DNA from: Pelagerythrobacter aerophilus | Lineage (GTDB): Bacteria; Pseudomonadota; Alphaproteobacteria; Sphingomonadales; Sphingomonadaceae | Assembly: GCF_003581645.1 (NCBI RefSeq) | Contig: NZ_QXFK01000011.1 | Location: 106,048-170,047, forward strand | Reading direction: 5' to 3' | DNA: 64,000 nt | Part shown: positions 9,080 through 18,210 of the stretch, one piece after another | Numbering within the stretch: the first letter of the stretch is position 1 | Layout: each line of letters begins with the position of its first letter | Position numbers and translations under genes: made by a program | The notes under the pieces: generated by a model | What the model was told of the DNA's origin: nothing | Seen by the model: the letters and a program-made list of their open reading frames with translations, nothing else | Database searches by the model: none

Positions 9080-10327
9080 TCAATCGAGCCGCTTGTCATC
9101 GTAGATATAGACGTCGTCGTCCATCAGCTTGAGTTCCGCGACCCGCTCGGCGATTGCATGGGGAGCTATCTTCGCGGCCAGCCACTTTCGGTAAAGGCGG
9201 GCGAATTCGAGAAGTTCGGTGAACCCGGCATCGGCCTCATCGCTCTCTTCCCAATGGACAATCAGCTGCTCCAGGCCGTCAACCTCGCGCTTGCGTTCGA
9301 TCTGGCGCCGCAGGAAGGTGATCCGATAGCCTTCGACGCGAAGCTGCCGCTCAAGATCCTTGCGGCGTTTCTGTTGCTCGGCCCAGCGGTGGGCCCGTTC
9401 CTCGCTTTCGAGTCTCGACGCCTTCAGCGCCGCGGCGCGCCGTTCGAGCGCTTCCATGATCTTCGGGATGAGATTTTCGAGCCGCTGGCGTTTACCGTCA
9501 GAGAATGTCCGCCGCAGATTGCTGGCGCCGTAGTCGTGATCGAATTGGAGAGCGAGTTCGCCGTTGGGCACATAGTCGTGCTCGGGCACCTGCGGCTCTC
9601 TCCACGGCCGATATCCGATCCCGCGATCTGCGAGCGCGCATTTGCGGTCGTATTCGGCCCGTTCCTTGAGTTCGGCCTTTGTGACGACATGCGGAACCTG
9701 GTCGAGCCTCTCTTCGATCATGAGCCCGATCTGCTCGCCGTTCGCGGCGATGGCGTATCCCTGTTCGGCATCCTGAATGGACCAGCCTTCCGCTTCGACA
9801 GCACCAATCAACCGGTCGAGGATTGCGCAGGCGCGTTCGCCGGCTTCGGGCGCCACGAACAATCGGAATTTACCAGGTCCGCCAATCTGAACGCGCTCTG
9901 TTCCGCGCCTCTTTCGCAGAGCACTGCGGGTTTTTGCGACTTTCTGGTGCGGCTCGATTTCTTCTTCAGCGGCGGGCGGGAGTCTCTCGGCTTCCGGCGT
10001 TTCCCGGTCGACTAACGCCGCAGGCTCGCTCGTGGCCGGCTTTGCCGGTTCGGGCTTGCGTCGGCGCCTGACGCCTTCAATCGCGTAAGCTTGGGTATCC
10101 AGAACCGGAACTGCCGGATAGTCCGGCGTCGGAGGCGCTTTGCCCAGTTCCTTTTGCGTCCAGTAGCCCGAACCGGGTTGGGGAAGATCGAGCCGCTTTG
10201 CAAGCGCGGCCAGTACGGCAGGCTTGGTGCCGAGCTCCGCCGCGTTTGCGGTCAACGGCTTGGACCAGATGCGATCGAACAATTCCCGTCTGGTCAGGGC
10301 GGCCTTGAACTCTGAGATATCGTTCAC
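9080..10327 (-). CDS. Hypothetical protein with N-terminal HTH-like segment
   Basis: A 415-residue protein of unknown function. The first 60 residues (LTRRELFDRIWSKPLTANA and following) look like a small helix-turn-helix. A Pro/Glu/Ala-rich linker spans about residues 70-140, and a long charged helical region (about 290-350, rich in Arg, Glu and Gln) may form a coiled coil. No catalytic motif is seen. Its place next to the integrase module suggests an element-borne accessory gene, but no role can be assigned. Confidence 0.65.
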   Translation of the reverse strand: MNDISEFKAALTRRELFDRIWSKPLTANAAELGTKPAVLAALAKRLDLPQPGSGYWTQKELGKAPPTPDYPAVPVLDTQAYAIEGVRRRRKPEPAKPATSEPAALVDRETPEAERLPPAAEEEIEPHQKVAKTRSALRKRRGTERVQIGGPGKFRLFVAPEAGERACAILDRLIGAVEAEGWSIQDAEQGYAIAANGEQIGLMIEERLDQVPHVVTKAELKERAEYDRKCALADRGIGYRPWREPQVPEHDYVPNGELALQFDHDYGASNLRRTFSDGKRQRLENLIPKIMEALERRAAALKASRLESEERAHRWAEQQKRRKDLERQLRVEGYRITFLRRQIERKREVDGLEQLIVHWEESDEADAGFTELLEFARLYRKWLAAKIAPHAIAERVAELKLMDDDVYIYDDKRLD

Positions 10328-10364
10328 CTTGGTTCACAGCCCGCACCGTTGTCGTGCACGAATT

Positions 10365-10835
10365 CTACGCGGCCCCTGTCTGTACGAGCAGCCCGTCGAA
10401 GACCGTTCCGTTCATGGTGATGTAGATGCCGGGCTTGGCGAGTTGGCAGCACGCGAAAGCCATGCCGAGATTGAATGCGGCATCGCTTTTCGAGAGGATA
10501 GCTGGAGCGAGCGAACCGACAAGGACGATCGTTTTCCCCGGAACCTCGGCAAGCATGCGAGCCGTGCTCGTCATGGTGTCTGTGCCGTGCGTTACCAGAA
10601 TGCGAGTCTCTTGTGCGGCCTGGACTTTCGCGCCGATCAGCGTCCGATCGTCGTCGGTCAGTTCGAGACTGTCCTTTCGCAGCACTTCTTCCATCCGGTA
10701 GGGATGTCTGACCTGCGCCACGTGGAACAGGTCTCCGAGCAGGCTCTCCCGAACCTGATACTCGCTGAGCGCGTCGAAATATTTCTTGTCGATCGTGCCC
10801 CCGGTGGTGAGCACGAGAATGGGTTCGCTCCCCAC
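10365..10835 (-). CDS. Short asparaginase-like protein (N-terminal domain only)
   Basis: A 156-residue protein carrying both active-site threonine motifs of type I/II asparaginases, TGGTID near residue 11 and HGTDT near residue 85. It stops at about half the length of full asparaginases and lacks the C-terminal small domain. Short single-domain asparaginase-like proteins exist as a family, so this need not be a truncation. Reaction and substrate are uncertain; amide hydrolysis is plausible. Confidence 0.7.
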   Translation of the reverse strand: MGSEPILVLTTGGTIDKKYFDALSEYQVRESLLGDLFHVAQVRHPYRMEEVLRKDSLELTDDDRTLIGAKVQAAQETRILVTHGTDTMTSTARMLAEVPGKTIVLVGSLAPAILSKSDAAFNLGMAFACCQLAKPGIYITMNGTVFDGLLVQTGAA

Positions 10836-11098
10836 TCGGTTCTCCCGCTTTCTGGGACCGCAGGTCCATGACGGTATGGGTGGCGGGAGCGGAGTGGCGT
10901 CCTTTCGGGGGGACTATGTCCGATATGAGCGCCCTCCGCTCCCTTATGGTATGACGCGACACGAAGGCCCCGCACCAGGGATTACGAATAGGAACGAGAA
11001 ATCCGGACGTGAGCGAGAAATGGCGATCGGGGAGCTAAGGCCGCTTGCCGGGATGACTATCGGAGTATCAGGGAAGCAGTGAGAATTTGCCGTGCGCA

Positions 11099-11133
11099 CC
11101 AATGACGGATTTTCCAGAGAGCTTCGTATTCCC
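11099..11133 (+). promoter_or_regulatory. ECF-type promoter upstream of sigma factor gene
   Basis: CCAATGACGGA (11099-11109), 12 bases, then CTTCGTATTCCC (11122-11133). The same two blocks with the same spacing recur at 12796-12830 before the TonB receptor gene. The pattern GGA-N15-CGT resembles ECF sigma promoters. The likely reader is the sigma factor encoded 95 nt downstream, giving autoregulation. Confidence 0.65.
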
Positions 11134-11227
11134 TTCTTAGGAATACGAGACCGGCTGCCGGAATTGGGGACGCTTTTGACCGATACACGCGAAATGCTTC
11201 TCCACGAGCGAATGTGGGGGACGATCC

Positions 11228-11800
11228 TTGGACCCGCATGATCGCTGGTTCGTGGAGCAGGTCCTCCCGCTCGAAGGCGCATTGAGCGCCTACCTGCGCC
11301 GCGTCTGGCCGGACCCTGCCGAAGTCGATGACCTCCGGCAGGAAGTCTATGTCCGCGTCTACAAGGGCGCACAGCGCAAGCGGCCCCCAGCAACCAATCA
11401 CTATGTCTTTGCCGTCGCGCGCAATTTGCTGGTCGACAGGCTGCGCCACCGCAGAGTGGTGCATATCGACCTGGTGGCGGATTTGGAAAGCCTCAACGTA
11501 TTATCGAATGAGTTGCCGCCCGACCGGGTGCTCAGCGGACGGCAGGAACTGGCGCGGCTGGAACGGGCCATGAGCGACCTTCCGGACCGCTGCCGGGAAG
11601 CGTTCGTATTACGCAAGATCGAAGGGCATTCGCAGCGTGAGGCTGCGCAATTGATGGGAGTATCGCAGACGACGATCGAAAAGCACATTGGCAAGGCGAT
11701 GCGGATCCTTGCCTCGAGTTTCTTCGGAAACGGCGAAACGCAAGCAAGTGCGGATGAGAAAGACGATGGCGAGTGTGATGAAAACCGCAGCGCAAACTGA
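11228..11800 (+). CDS. ECF RNA polymerase sigma factor, FecI type
   Basis: A 190-residue sigma factor with region 2 (DDLRQEVYVRVY, then FAVARNLLVDRLR) and region 4 (LPDRCREAFVLRKIEGHSQ and the helix-turn-helix SQREAAQLMGVSQTTIEKH). The start is a TTG at 11228 behind GGGGGAC; no better ATG exists in frame. Its 3' end overlaps the FecR-like anti-sigma gene, as in surface-signalling systems, where an outer-membrane receptor signals through FecR to the sigma factor. Expected targets are its own promoter and that of the TonB receptor. Confidence 0.92.
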   Translation: MDPHDRWFVEQVLPLEGALSAYLRRVWPDPAEVDDLRQEVYVRVYKGAQRKRPPATNHYVFAVARNLLVDRLRHRRVVHIDLVADLESLNVLSNELPPDRVLSGRQELARLERAMSDLPDRCREAFVLRKIEGHSQREAAQLMGVSQTTIEKHIGKAMRILASSFFGNGETQASADEKDDGECDENRSAN

Positions 11801-12782
11801 AACCGAAGCCGCCGAATGGCTGGCGCGGCGCGATGCCGGCGACTGGGACGATGCCGACCAGTCAGCGCTGGACCTCTGGATGGAGGAATCGCTCTCCAAC
11901 AAGATCGCCTTCCTGCGCTTGGAATCGGCCTGGAACATGGCGGATCGCTTGCGCGCGTCGGCCCTGAATCCGGTGGACGTGGAGGTCGACAGCGAAGTGG
12001 AACCGGGCGCGGAAATAGTCGAACTTCCTCGCCGCCCTGTCCTTGCCAGAGTGCCGAAGTGGATTTGGCCGAGCGCGGCGGCCGCCATGCTCGCGCTGAT
12101 TGTCGTGCCCTTTGCCATGCGCACGGAGCCGGCGCAGGTCTATTCGACGCCTGTCGGCGGATTTCAGGATTTGCCGCTCGCCGACGGATCGCGGATTGAA
12201 CTCAACACCGATACACAGCTCAGCGTCGATTTCTCTGATGACGAGCGACGCGTGCGGATGTCGCGCGGCGAGGCCTTCTTCGAAGTCGCGAAGGATGAAG
12301 CGCGCCCCTTCGTCGTGCAGGCTGGCGACTACCGCGTGATCGCGGTCGGAACCGCCTTCTCGGTACGTTATACGGGGAATGATATCGATGTAGCAGTGAC
12401 CGAAGGGAAGGTCCGCGTTGAAGGGCCGGCAAGGACTGATGGCACGCTGGAGACCGCCTTTGTCTCGGCAGGGCAGATTGCCGATGCCGAGGCCACCCAG
12501 GCGGTCGTCAGGCCGGCACCCGCAGGTGAAATCGATCGCTCCTTAGCCTGGCGCGACAGGCTGCTTGTCTTCGACAATCGCCCGCTTGGCGAAGTCGCGG
12601 CGGAGTTCAACCGTTACAACCAGCAGAAGCTGGTGGTCGATCAGTCGGCTGTCGGCGTCATGGTCGATGGTACCTTCAAGCCCGGCAATATCGGCGGCTT
12701 CGTGCGCCTGCTCGACCAGGGTTTCGACGTTGTAGCTGAGCGAACGCCCGATGGCCGGATCCTTCTGAGAGTGAGGCGCTAG
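11754..12782 (+). CDS. FecR-family anti-sigma/sigma regulator
   Basis: About 342 residues. A cytoplasmic N-terminal DUF4880 segment (AAEWLARRDAGDWDD...LDLWM) is followed by one membrane helix (about residues 105-125) and a periplasmic FecR domain with LADGSRIELNTDT and VRMSRGEAFFEV. It would relay receptor occupancy across the inner membrane to the ECF sigma factor. It overlaps the sigma gene by about 47 nt. Starts at 11754, 11766 and 11778 are all possible ATGs in frame. The C-terminal part resembles an STN-like fold. Confidence 0.9.
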   Translation: MRKTMASVMKTAAQTETEAAEWLARRDAGDWDDADQSALDLWMEESLSNKIAFLRLESAWNMADRLRASALNPVDVEVDSEVEPGAEIVELPRRPVLARVPKWIWPSAAAAMLALIVVPFAMRTEPAQVYSTPVGGFQDLPLADGSRIELNTDTQLSVDFSDDERRVRMSRGEAFFEVAKDEARPFVVQAGDYRVIAVGTAFSVRYTGNDIDVAVTEGKVRVEGPARTDGTLETAFVSAGQIADAEATQAVVRPAPAGEIDRSLAWRDRLLVFDNRPLGEVAAEFNRYNQQKLVVDQSAVGVMVDGTFKPGNIGGFVRLLDQGFDVVAERTPDGRILLRVRR

Positions 12783-12795
12783 ATATTTCGCGTGG

Positions 12796-12830
12796 CCAAT
12801 GACGGAAATTCGTTGTGGCTTCGTATTCCC
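12796..12830 (+). promoter_or_regulatory. ECF-type promoter upstream of TonB receptor
   Basis: CCAATGACGGA (12796-12806), 12 bases, then CTTCGTATTCCC (12819-12830). Both blocks are identical to those at 11099-11133 while the spacer differs, which argues for selection on the two boxes. The receptor start codon is about 45 nt downstream. Confidence 0.65.
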
Positions 12831-12874
12831 GAGTGACGGCCCGAACAGGCCGGTTCCTTACAAGGGGGGAAGCT

Positions 12875-15577
12875 ATGCGTTTTGGACAGATTGCGCTCGC
12901 AGCATTGATGGCGACGACGTCGCTGAGCCTGGTAGCCACACCGGTAGCGGCACAAAGCTCGGCAGCCGAGCGGGTGCAGGATTTCGATATTCCCGCCGGC
13001 GATCTGGCCACCGCTTTGCGTAGCTTCGGGCGCCAGGCGCGGATGGAGGTGATCTTTTCGGCGCAGAGCCTGCGCGGTCTGCGCACCGCGGGAGTTAGCG
13101 GGCGGCTCAGTGCAGGTGAGGCATTGCAGCGCCTTGTCGCCGGGTCCGGCGCGAAGCTGGTGAGGGATGCCTCTGGCGCCTATCTTGTGCAGGCTGATGA
13201 AAGTGTCGACATCGGCGATCGTACGACGGCCACTGACTCCGATCCTGCCCGGACGACAATCGTCGTCACCGGGACGAACATTCGCGGGATCGCGCCCGAG
13301 AGTTCACCGGTGCAGTCCTATGGTCGCGAAGAGATTCAGCAATCAGGTGCGACCACGACCGAGCAATTCATCCGGACATTGCCACAAAACTTCGGCGGAG
13401 GTTCATCCGAGTTCGCACCTGGCGGACTACCAAATGATGTCAATTCAGAAGCAAATGCTCTTAAAGGAACTGGCGCCAATTTGAGGGGGCTGGGCTCTGG
13501 CGCCACGTTGGTCCTGTTGGATGGTCATCGGTTAGCGCCAAGTTCCTCCATCGGAGACTTCGTTGACCTCTCCATGATCCCTGTATCCGCATTAGAGCGC
13601 GTCGATGTACTCACAGATGGCGCTTCATCAATTTACGGTGGCGATGCTGTTGGCGGGGTGATCAACTTCGTGCTTCGTGACGATTTTGAAGGCGCTGAAG
13701 CATCGCTGCGCTACGGCGCTGCGAGTAATGGCGGCGCGGACGAATGGCGGGCAAGTTTCACCTCTGGTGCGGCGTGGTCGGATGGCAACATTCTAGGCAC
13801 CTTCGAATTCTACGATCGCGGCAACCTCACTCTCGCTGACAGACCAGAAATCCTAGCTCCCGAATTTTCGGGAGGCGGATTAATCACAGCACGAGATTCG
13901 TTTGATTTGCTCCCGCAGCAGACCCGACGTAGCGCTCTTCTGTCGATTAAACAGGAAATCTCACCGACACTATTAGTCTCAGCGTCTGGTTTGTATTCCA
14001 AACGTGATGTTGAAAGCAGTGCTGTCAATAATATTGGATCAGGATTGATTATTAATAGCGATAGTTACTCGGAAACTCTTGCAGCAAACTGGGGCGTTGA
14101 GTACGAAATCTCTCCGTCTGTCTCCATTTCATCAAGCATGACGTTTAATAAGCTAAATGGGAGAAGCGATTCCATCGGCTATGTATACCCCGGGACCGAG
14201 GTGGATACGACGTCTTCGAATGAGTATAGCTCGGACTTGTGGGGGGTCGATCTCGTCCTGCGCGCAGATATTTTTCACCTTCCTGGTGGAACGGTTGGTT
14301 TTGCCGCTGGAGCTCATTTCCGACAAGAGGATTTCCTGGCTGAAAGCGCCACGCTTGGCGTTGTGCGTGGCGCGGAGCGAGACGTGGCGGCGGCATTCGG
14401 GGAATTATTTATTCCGTTTGTGGGTTCTGTAAACGCTTCACCGGGGATGAGGCGATTGGAAGTTAGCCTCTCTGCCAGACTGGATGATTATTCGGACTTT
14501 GGAACAACGGTTAATCCCAAGATTGGGGTGCTGTGGGCGCCAACAGATGGACTACGCTTTCGAGGCTCCTACAGCACTTCGTTCGCACCTCCTCCTTTGG
14601 GGCGGGTCGGAGATCCAGGGATCATTGGAAGGGGGATTCCCACGTCAGTGCTCGCTGGGTTAGTTGGAGTCGATATTGGCCAATATCCAACGCTTGATGG
14701 AACGAACATGCTGCTGGTTGCGGGTACAAGCCGTGATCTGGATCCGGAAACGTCACAAACTTTCACGATCGGAAGCGACTTCGAAGCCGATTGGACGGAT
14801 GGCAAATTCTCCGCGAATGCAACCTACTACAATGTCAATTTTCAGGGCAGACTTGGTCAGACGCCCATGCCAGGCAACGTTTTTAGAGAGTTGGCGCCAT
14901 TCATTGCTTTGGATACTCCCGGCGCCTTCCCTGACGGAACCGTTAGCTTTTTTCCAAGTGAAGATGAGATAGCCACGGTCGTTGAAACGGTATTTGAGCC
15001 GATCCGATTTTTGGCAGGAGGCTCTTTGGAAAATGTAGGGGTTATAAACTACGCAAGCGTAACAAGAAATTTGGCAGTCACGAAGACAAGCGGTCTGGAT
15101 TTTAACATCGACACCGAATTTTATACGGAAATTGGCGCTGTTAATATCGGTTTAAATGCAAACTATATTTTTGATTTTGAGCAGAAAGCGGCCTCGACCT
15201 CGCCGGCAGTTAGTGTCCTCAATACCCTTTATAGCCCTACGGATATTAGACTGAGGGCACATTTGGGATTCTCGGGAGAGCGCTTTTCCATGAACACTTT
15301 CGTCAACTACATCCCAAGCTATCAAACGGACAGCACGCAAGCGGCCATTCCGATCGATTCATGGACCACGATAGATTTGTTCTTATCGTACGAACTGGGA
15401 GACGCCAGCCGCCGATGGCTTGACGGTACTACCTTAAGTTTGTCCGTAACGAACGTGTTTGACGAAGCACCTCCCTATGTCCCTCCTTTGGGACAGTTTG
15501 AATTGTCTGGATACGATCCAGCAAATGCATCGCCTGTCGGACGATTCATCGCCTTTGAGATCAGAAAGACATTTTGA
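12875..15577 (+). CDS. TonB-dependent receptor with STN signalling domain
   Basis: A 900-residue outer-membrane receptor. It has a signal peptide (residues 1-27, ending VAAQ), an STN domain (about 35-105) that contacts FecR, a plug domain (VTGTNIRG, DGASSIYGGDAVGGVINF) and a beta-barrel ending in the terminal phenylalanine of EIRKTF. A good ribosome binding site AAGGGGGGA lies at 12862-12870. With the downstream isopeptidase and upstream FecI/FecR this matches lasso-peptide (astexin-type) uptake loci, so the ligand is probably a lasso peptide; that is inference from context. From about 13.3 kb the DNA is clearly more AT rich than its neighbours. Confidence 0.93.
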   Translation: MRFGQIALAALMATTSLSLVATPVAAQSSAAERVQDFDIPAGDLATALRSFGRQARMEVIFSAQSLRGLRTAGVSGRLSAGEALQRLVAGSGAKLVRDASGAYLVQADESVDIGDRTTATDSDPARTTIVVTGTNIRGIAPESSPVQSYGREEIQQSGATTTEQFIRTLPQNFGGGSSEFAPGGLPNDVNSEANALKGTGANLRGLGSGATLVLLDGHRLAPSSSIGDFVDLSMIPVSALERVDVLTDGASSIYGGDAVGGVINFVLRDDFEGAEASLRYGAASNGGADEWRASFTSGAAWSDGNILGTFEFYDRGNLTLADRPEILAPEFSGGGLITARDSFDLLPQQTRRSALLSIKQEISPTLLVSASGLYSKRDVESSAVNNIGSGLIINSDSYSETLAANWGVEYEISPSVSISSSMTFNKLNGRSDSIGYVYPGTEVDTTSSNEYSSDLWGVDLVLRADIFHLPGGTVGFAAGAHFRQEDFLAESATLGVVRGAERDVAAAFGELFIPFVGSVNASPGMRRLEVSLSARLDDYSDFGTTVNPKIGVLWAPTDGLRFRGSYSTSFAPPPLGRVGDPGIIGRGIPTSVLAGLVGVDIGQYPTLDGTNMLLVAGTSRDLDPETSQTFTIGSDFEADWTDGKFSANATYYNVNFQGRLGQTPMPGNVFRELAPFIALDTPGAFPDGTVSFFPSEDEIATVVETVFEPIRFLAGGSLENVGVINYASVTRNLAVTKTSGLDFNIDTEFYTEIGAVNIGLNANYIFDFEQKAASTSPAVSVLNTLYSPTDIRLRAHLGFSGERFSMNTFVNYIPSYQTDSTQAAIPIDSWTTIDLFLSYELGDASRRWLDGTTLSLSVTNVFDEAPPYVPPLGQFELSGYDPANASPVGRFIAFEIRKTF

Positions 15578-15592
15578 TTCGGGTTGTGAGCG

Positions 15593-18208
15593 GTGGTTTG
15601 TGTCGAGCACTATATCCGCCTTGGAGCAGAGAAATTAGCCAACCTCCACGAAGTTGGCTCGTTAATCCGCATCTCCTTTGGCAGGGTCCTAGCCTGGATG
15701 ACAGCGCTTGCGCTGGTCGCCTGCTCATCAGTGTCGTCTGCGAACGGACATGCGCTTTCACTAGACGACTTGTTGCAGATTGAGGGGCTCGGCCGCGCTA
15801 AGATTGATCCGACAGGGCGTTGGTTATTTTATGAGAAGATACGCCCATATTCTGATCTTACGGATTTCAGCTTCGGAAATTACCCGATGGGGCAGTCAGG
15901 GCATCAGATCTGGCGCTATGATCTAAAAGCCAACGAGGGACCCAGTCTCGTTCCGGGGATAGAGAATGGACCCAGCTCTTATCTCCTCGGCTTTTCTCCC
16001 CGCGGGCGCTATCTCGCTTTTGTGCAGTACGACGCTGGTGAAGTATCCTTGGCGGCGTTTGATCTGCAACAAGAGCGCATTGTTGTGGTCGATCGCACGC
16101 CTGCCTTAGGAAGGTTCGGCGAGTTTGATCCGGTTTGGATTTCTGAAGATGAGTTGATCTTCGCAGCGCTACCCGTTGGTGAATTGCCATTCCGGACAAG
16201 TGTCCGGCCATACGCAGCGAAGATATTCGAGCGTGAATGGCGAGACTCGTGGAGGGGAGATGTGGTCACCGCGCACGAAGTGCGGACACGGGCAGGAAAC
16301 GGTGGGGAGAGGGTTGCTGGTTCTCTGATAAGGGCCAATGTTCGAACTGGCTCAACAACAATCGTTGCAGAAGGTCTATACACGGACTTGCGCCTTTCGC
16401 CCCACGGTGACTTACTCGCGGCGCTCGAGACCTTTAATCCTGGCGCGAGTGATCCACACGAATCTGCGGCTTGGCTCCCGCCTCCTTCTCGGCTCGTGAT
16501 CTTCAATATTGGATCCGGCGCTCGTCTGACGGCCAGTCCGGAATTGGAGTTCTTTCCTTACACGATTGCGTGGTCTCCTGATGGTCAACGATTGGTGGCA
16601 TACGGCTGGCCGCTCGGTCAGGCGCCTCGAAACGGGAGATTCCATATCGTCGAACCCGTCTCCGGAGCTACCATCCAATATGATCACAACGGCCTCGAAT
16701 TAGCATCCGAACGTGAGCGAGGATGGCATCAGCGTCCGGAGCGCACGGTGCTCTTAGGTGATGATCTCGTAGTTTTCGCGAGGCGTATCCCAGAGAATGA
16801 GGATCAGGCGCCGCGCTTTGACCATCAAGATGTTCAACCACAAGGCTTGCCGAGCGCCGACTGGTATGCACTCTCCCGGGACGGAAGTACAAGGAACCTC
16901 ACGGGCGACCTTGCTGAGGTTTCGGCAGTACCAGTGCATGCAGGTCACGAGCAGTTCACGATCTGGGCTTCAGATGGGGTGTACCGGATTTACGCGAATG
17001 GGAGCCGCCGCCGACTAACGCCTGAGTTCTCGGGCGGGTTTGCGTTCTTGCCATTTGGAAACTTTGCATCGCGCGCCGGTGTTATCCGGCCGGAATTTGG
17101 AAGCGACGCGATGTTCCGTGTTGCAGATGGTGAACAGACAAAAATCGTCATTGTCGATCTTCGAAACGGCCATGAGGGTGAAACGGTCATTGTTAGTGCC
17201 CCACCATCGAATGCCGAACCGCTGGCTGGTTCGCTAGCGTCGAAGTCAGTTGTATTCCGCGTGGAGGATGGGCCGATCTCACGGCTTGTACTCACCCGAG
17301 CTGATGATTCCGTTCGAGAGATTGACGCAATAAATCAACATTTGAGCCGCGTTGATCCGGGGGAGTGGAGGATCATCTCCTACGAAGTTGAGGATCCAGA
17401 GCAAAACTCGACCCCCCAGACGATCGAAAGCTGCGTGCTGCTACCGCCAGGGTATGATGGAGGGCCGCTGCCGCTCATTGTTGAAGTCTACCCGAACGCA
17501 CGCCCAGCCTGCAGAAATGATAGCCCTAGTATATCGTCTCCCGATCCAACATCAGCGTATCTTTGGGCAGAACGTGGGTATGCGTACGCTCGCCTGACTA
17601 CACCCCGAGAGCTCATCCGCACGGCTGAGGGTCCGATCGCGGGGATAGACGAACTACTTGATGCAGGCGTCGGTTCACTTGTCGAAGAGGGGTTAGTCGA
17701 CCCGAACCGTGTAGCGCTTTTCGGCGCAAGCCAAGGTGGGATCTCGGCACTTTACACGGCGGCGTACTCCGACCGTTTCAAGGCGATCATTGCAATGAAC
17801 AGTTGGGCGGATCTTTTCAGTCACTATTTCGGATCAAGCGGAATCTATACGCATGCCTATGACGAGTATTTCGGAGATTTCACTCGGTATGATAGTGAGA
17901 GAGGTACCGATTTCGCCATCGGTCGCACGCCGTTCGAAGACCCCGATATCTATATTCGCAATAGCCCGGTTTTTCTTGCGCCGCAAATAGATGCGCCAGT
18001 CATGCTGATCCATTCCGACATGGACGCCTTCCCCATGTCGCAATTTGACGAGATGTATGGCGCGCTAGATAGGGCGGGTAAGGATGTTCGCTATGTTCGC
18101 TATTTCGGCGAAGGCCACCGGACATCTAGCCCCGCCAACATACGCGACATGTGGCAGCGCATCGACGCTTTTCTCGCGGAAACAGGCGTCGCGCCCAATG
18201 GCGACTAA
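15593..18208 (+). CDS. Atxe2-like lasso-peptide isopeptidase (prolyl oligopeptidase fold)
   Basis: An exported serine peptidase of up to 871 residues. The N terminus has a hydrophobic segment with a lipobox-like LVAC. A beta-propeller-like region (about 70-560) precedes an alpha/beta-hydrolase domain with nucleophile elbow GASQGG, an acid in SDMDAF and the histidine in EGHRTS. Atxe2-type enzymes cut the isopeptide bond of lasso peptides, linearising them. The pairing with a FecI/FecR/TonB receptor set is characteristic. A generic S9 dipeptidyl peptidase is the alternative. A GTG at 15593 is used; an ATG at 15698 would leave a shorter signal. The LuxR gene starts two bases after the stop. Confidence 0.75.
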   Translation: MVCVEHYIRLGAEKLANLHEVGSLIRISFGRVLAWMTALALVACSSVSSANGHALSLDDLLQIEGLGRAKIDPTGRWLFYEKIRPYSDLTDFSFGNYPMGQSGHQIWRYDLKANEGPSLVPGIENGPSSYLLGFSPRGRYLAFVQYDAGEVSLAAFDLQQERIVVVDRTPALGRFGEFDPVWISEDELIFAALPVGELPFRTSVRPYAAKIFEREWRDSWRGDVVTAHEVRTRAGNGGERVAGSLIRANVRTGSTTIVAEGLYTDLRLSPHGDLLAALETFNPGASDPHESAAWLPPPSRLVIFNIGSGARLTASPELEFFPYTIAWSPDGQRLVAYGWPLGQAPRNGRFHIVEPVSGATIQYDHNGLELASERERGWHQRPERTVLLGDDLVVFARRIPENEDQAPRFDHQDVQPQGLPSADWYALSRDGSTRNLTGDLAEVSAVPVHAGHEQFTIWASDGVYRIYANGSRRRLTPEFSGGFAFLPFGNFASRAGVIRPEFGSDAMFRVADGEQTKIVIVDLRNGHEGETVIVSAPPSNAEPLAGSLASKSVVFRVEDGPISRLVLTRADDSVREIDAINQHLSRVDPGEWRIISYEVEDPEQNSTPQTIESCVLLPPGYDGGPLPLIVEVYPNARPACRNDSPSISSPDPTSAYLWAERGYAYARLTTPRELIRTAEGPIAGIDELLDAGVGSLVEEGLVDPNRVALFGASQGGISALYTAAYSDRFKAIIAMNSWADLFSHYFGSSGIYTHAYDEYFGDFTRYDSERGTDFAIGRTPFEDPDIYIRNSPVFLAPQIDAPVMLIHSDMDAFPMSQFDEMYGALDRAGKDVRYVRYFGEGHRTSSPANIRDMWQRIDAFLAETGVAPNGD

Positions 18209-18210
18209 GA

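Noticed and set aside
10840..11227. Hidden lasso-peptide precursor gene near the sigma factor
   Set aside because: Looked for a 40-50 residue frame with a penultimate-Thr leader and Gly-start core here and in the gaps at 12783 and 15578; nothing convincing was found.
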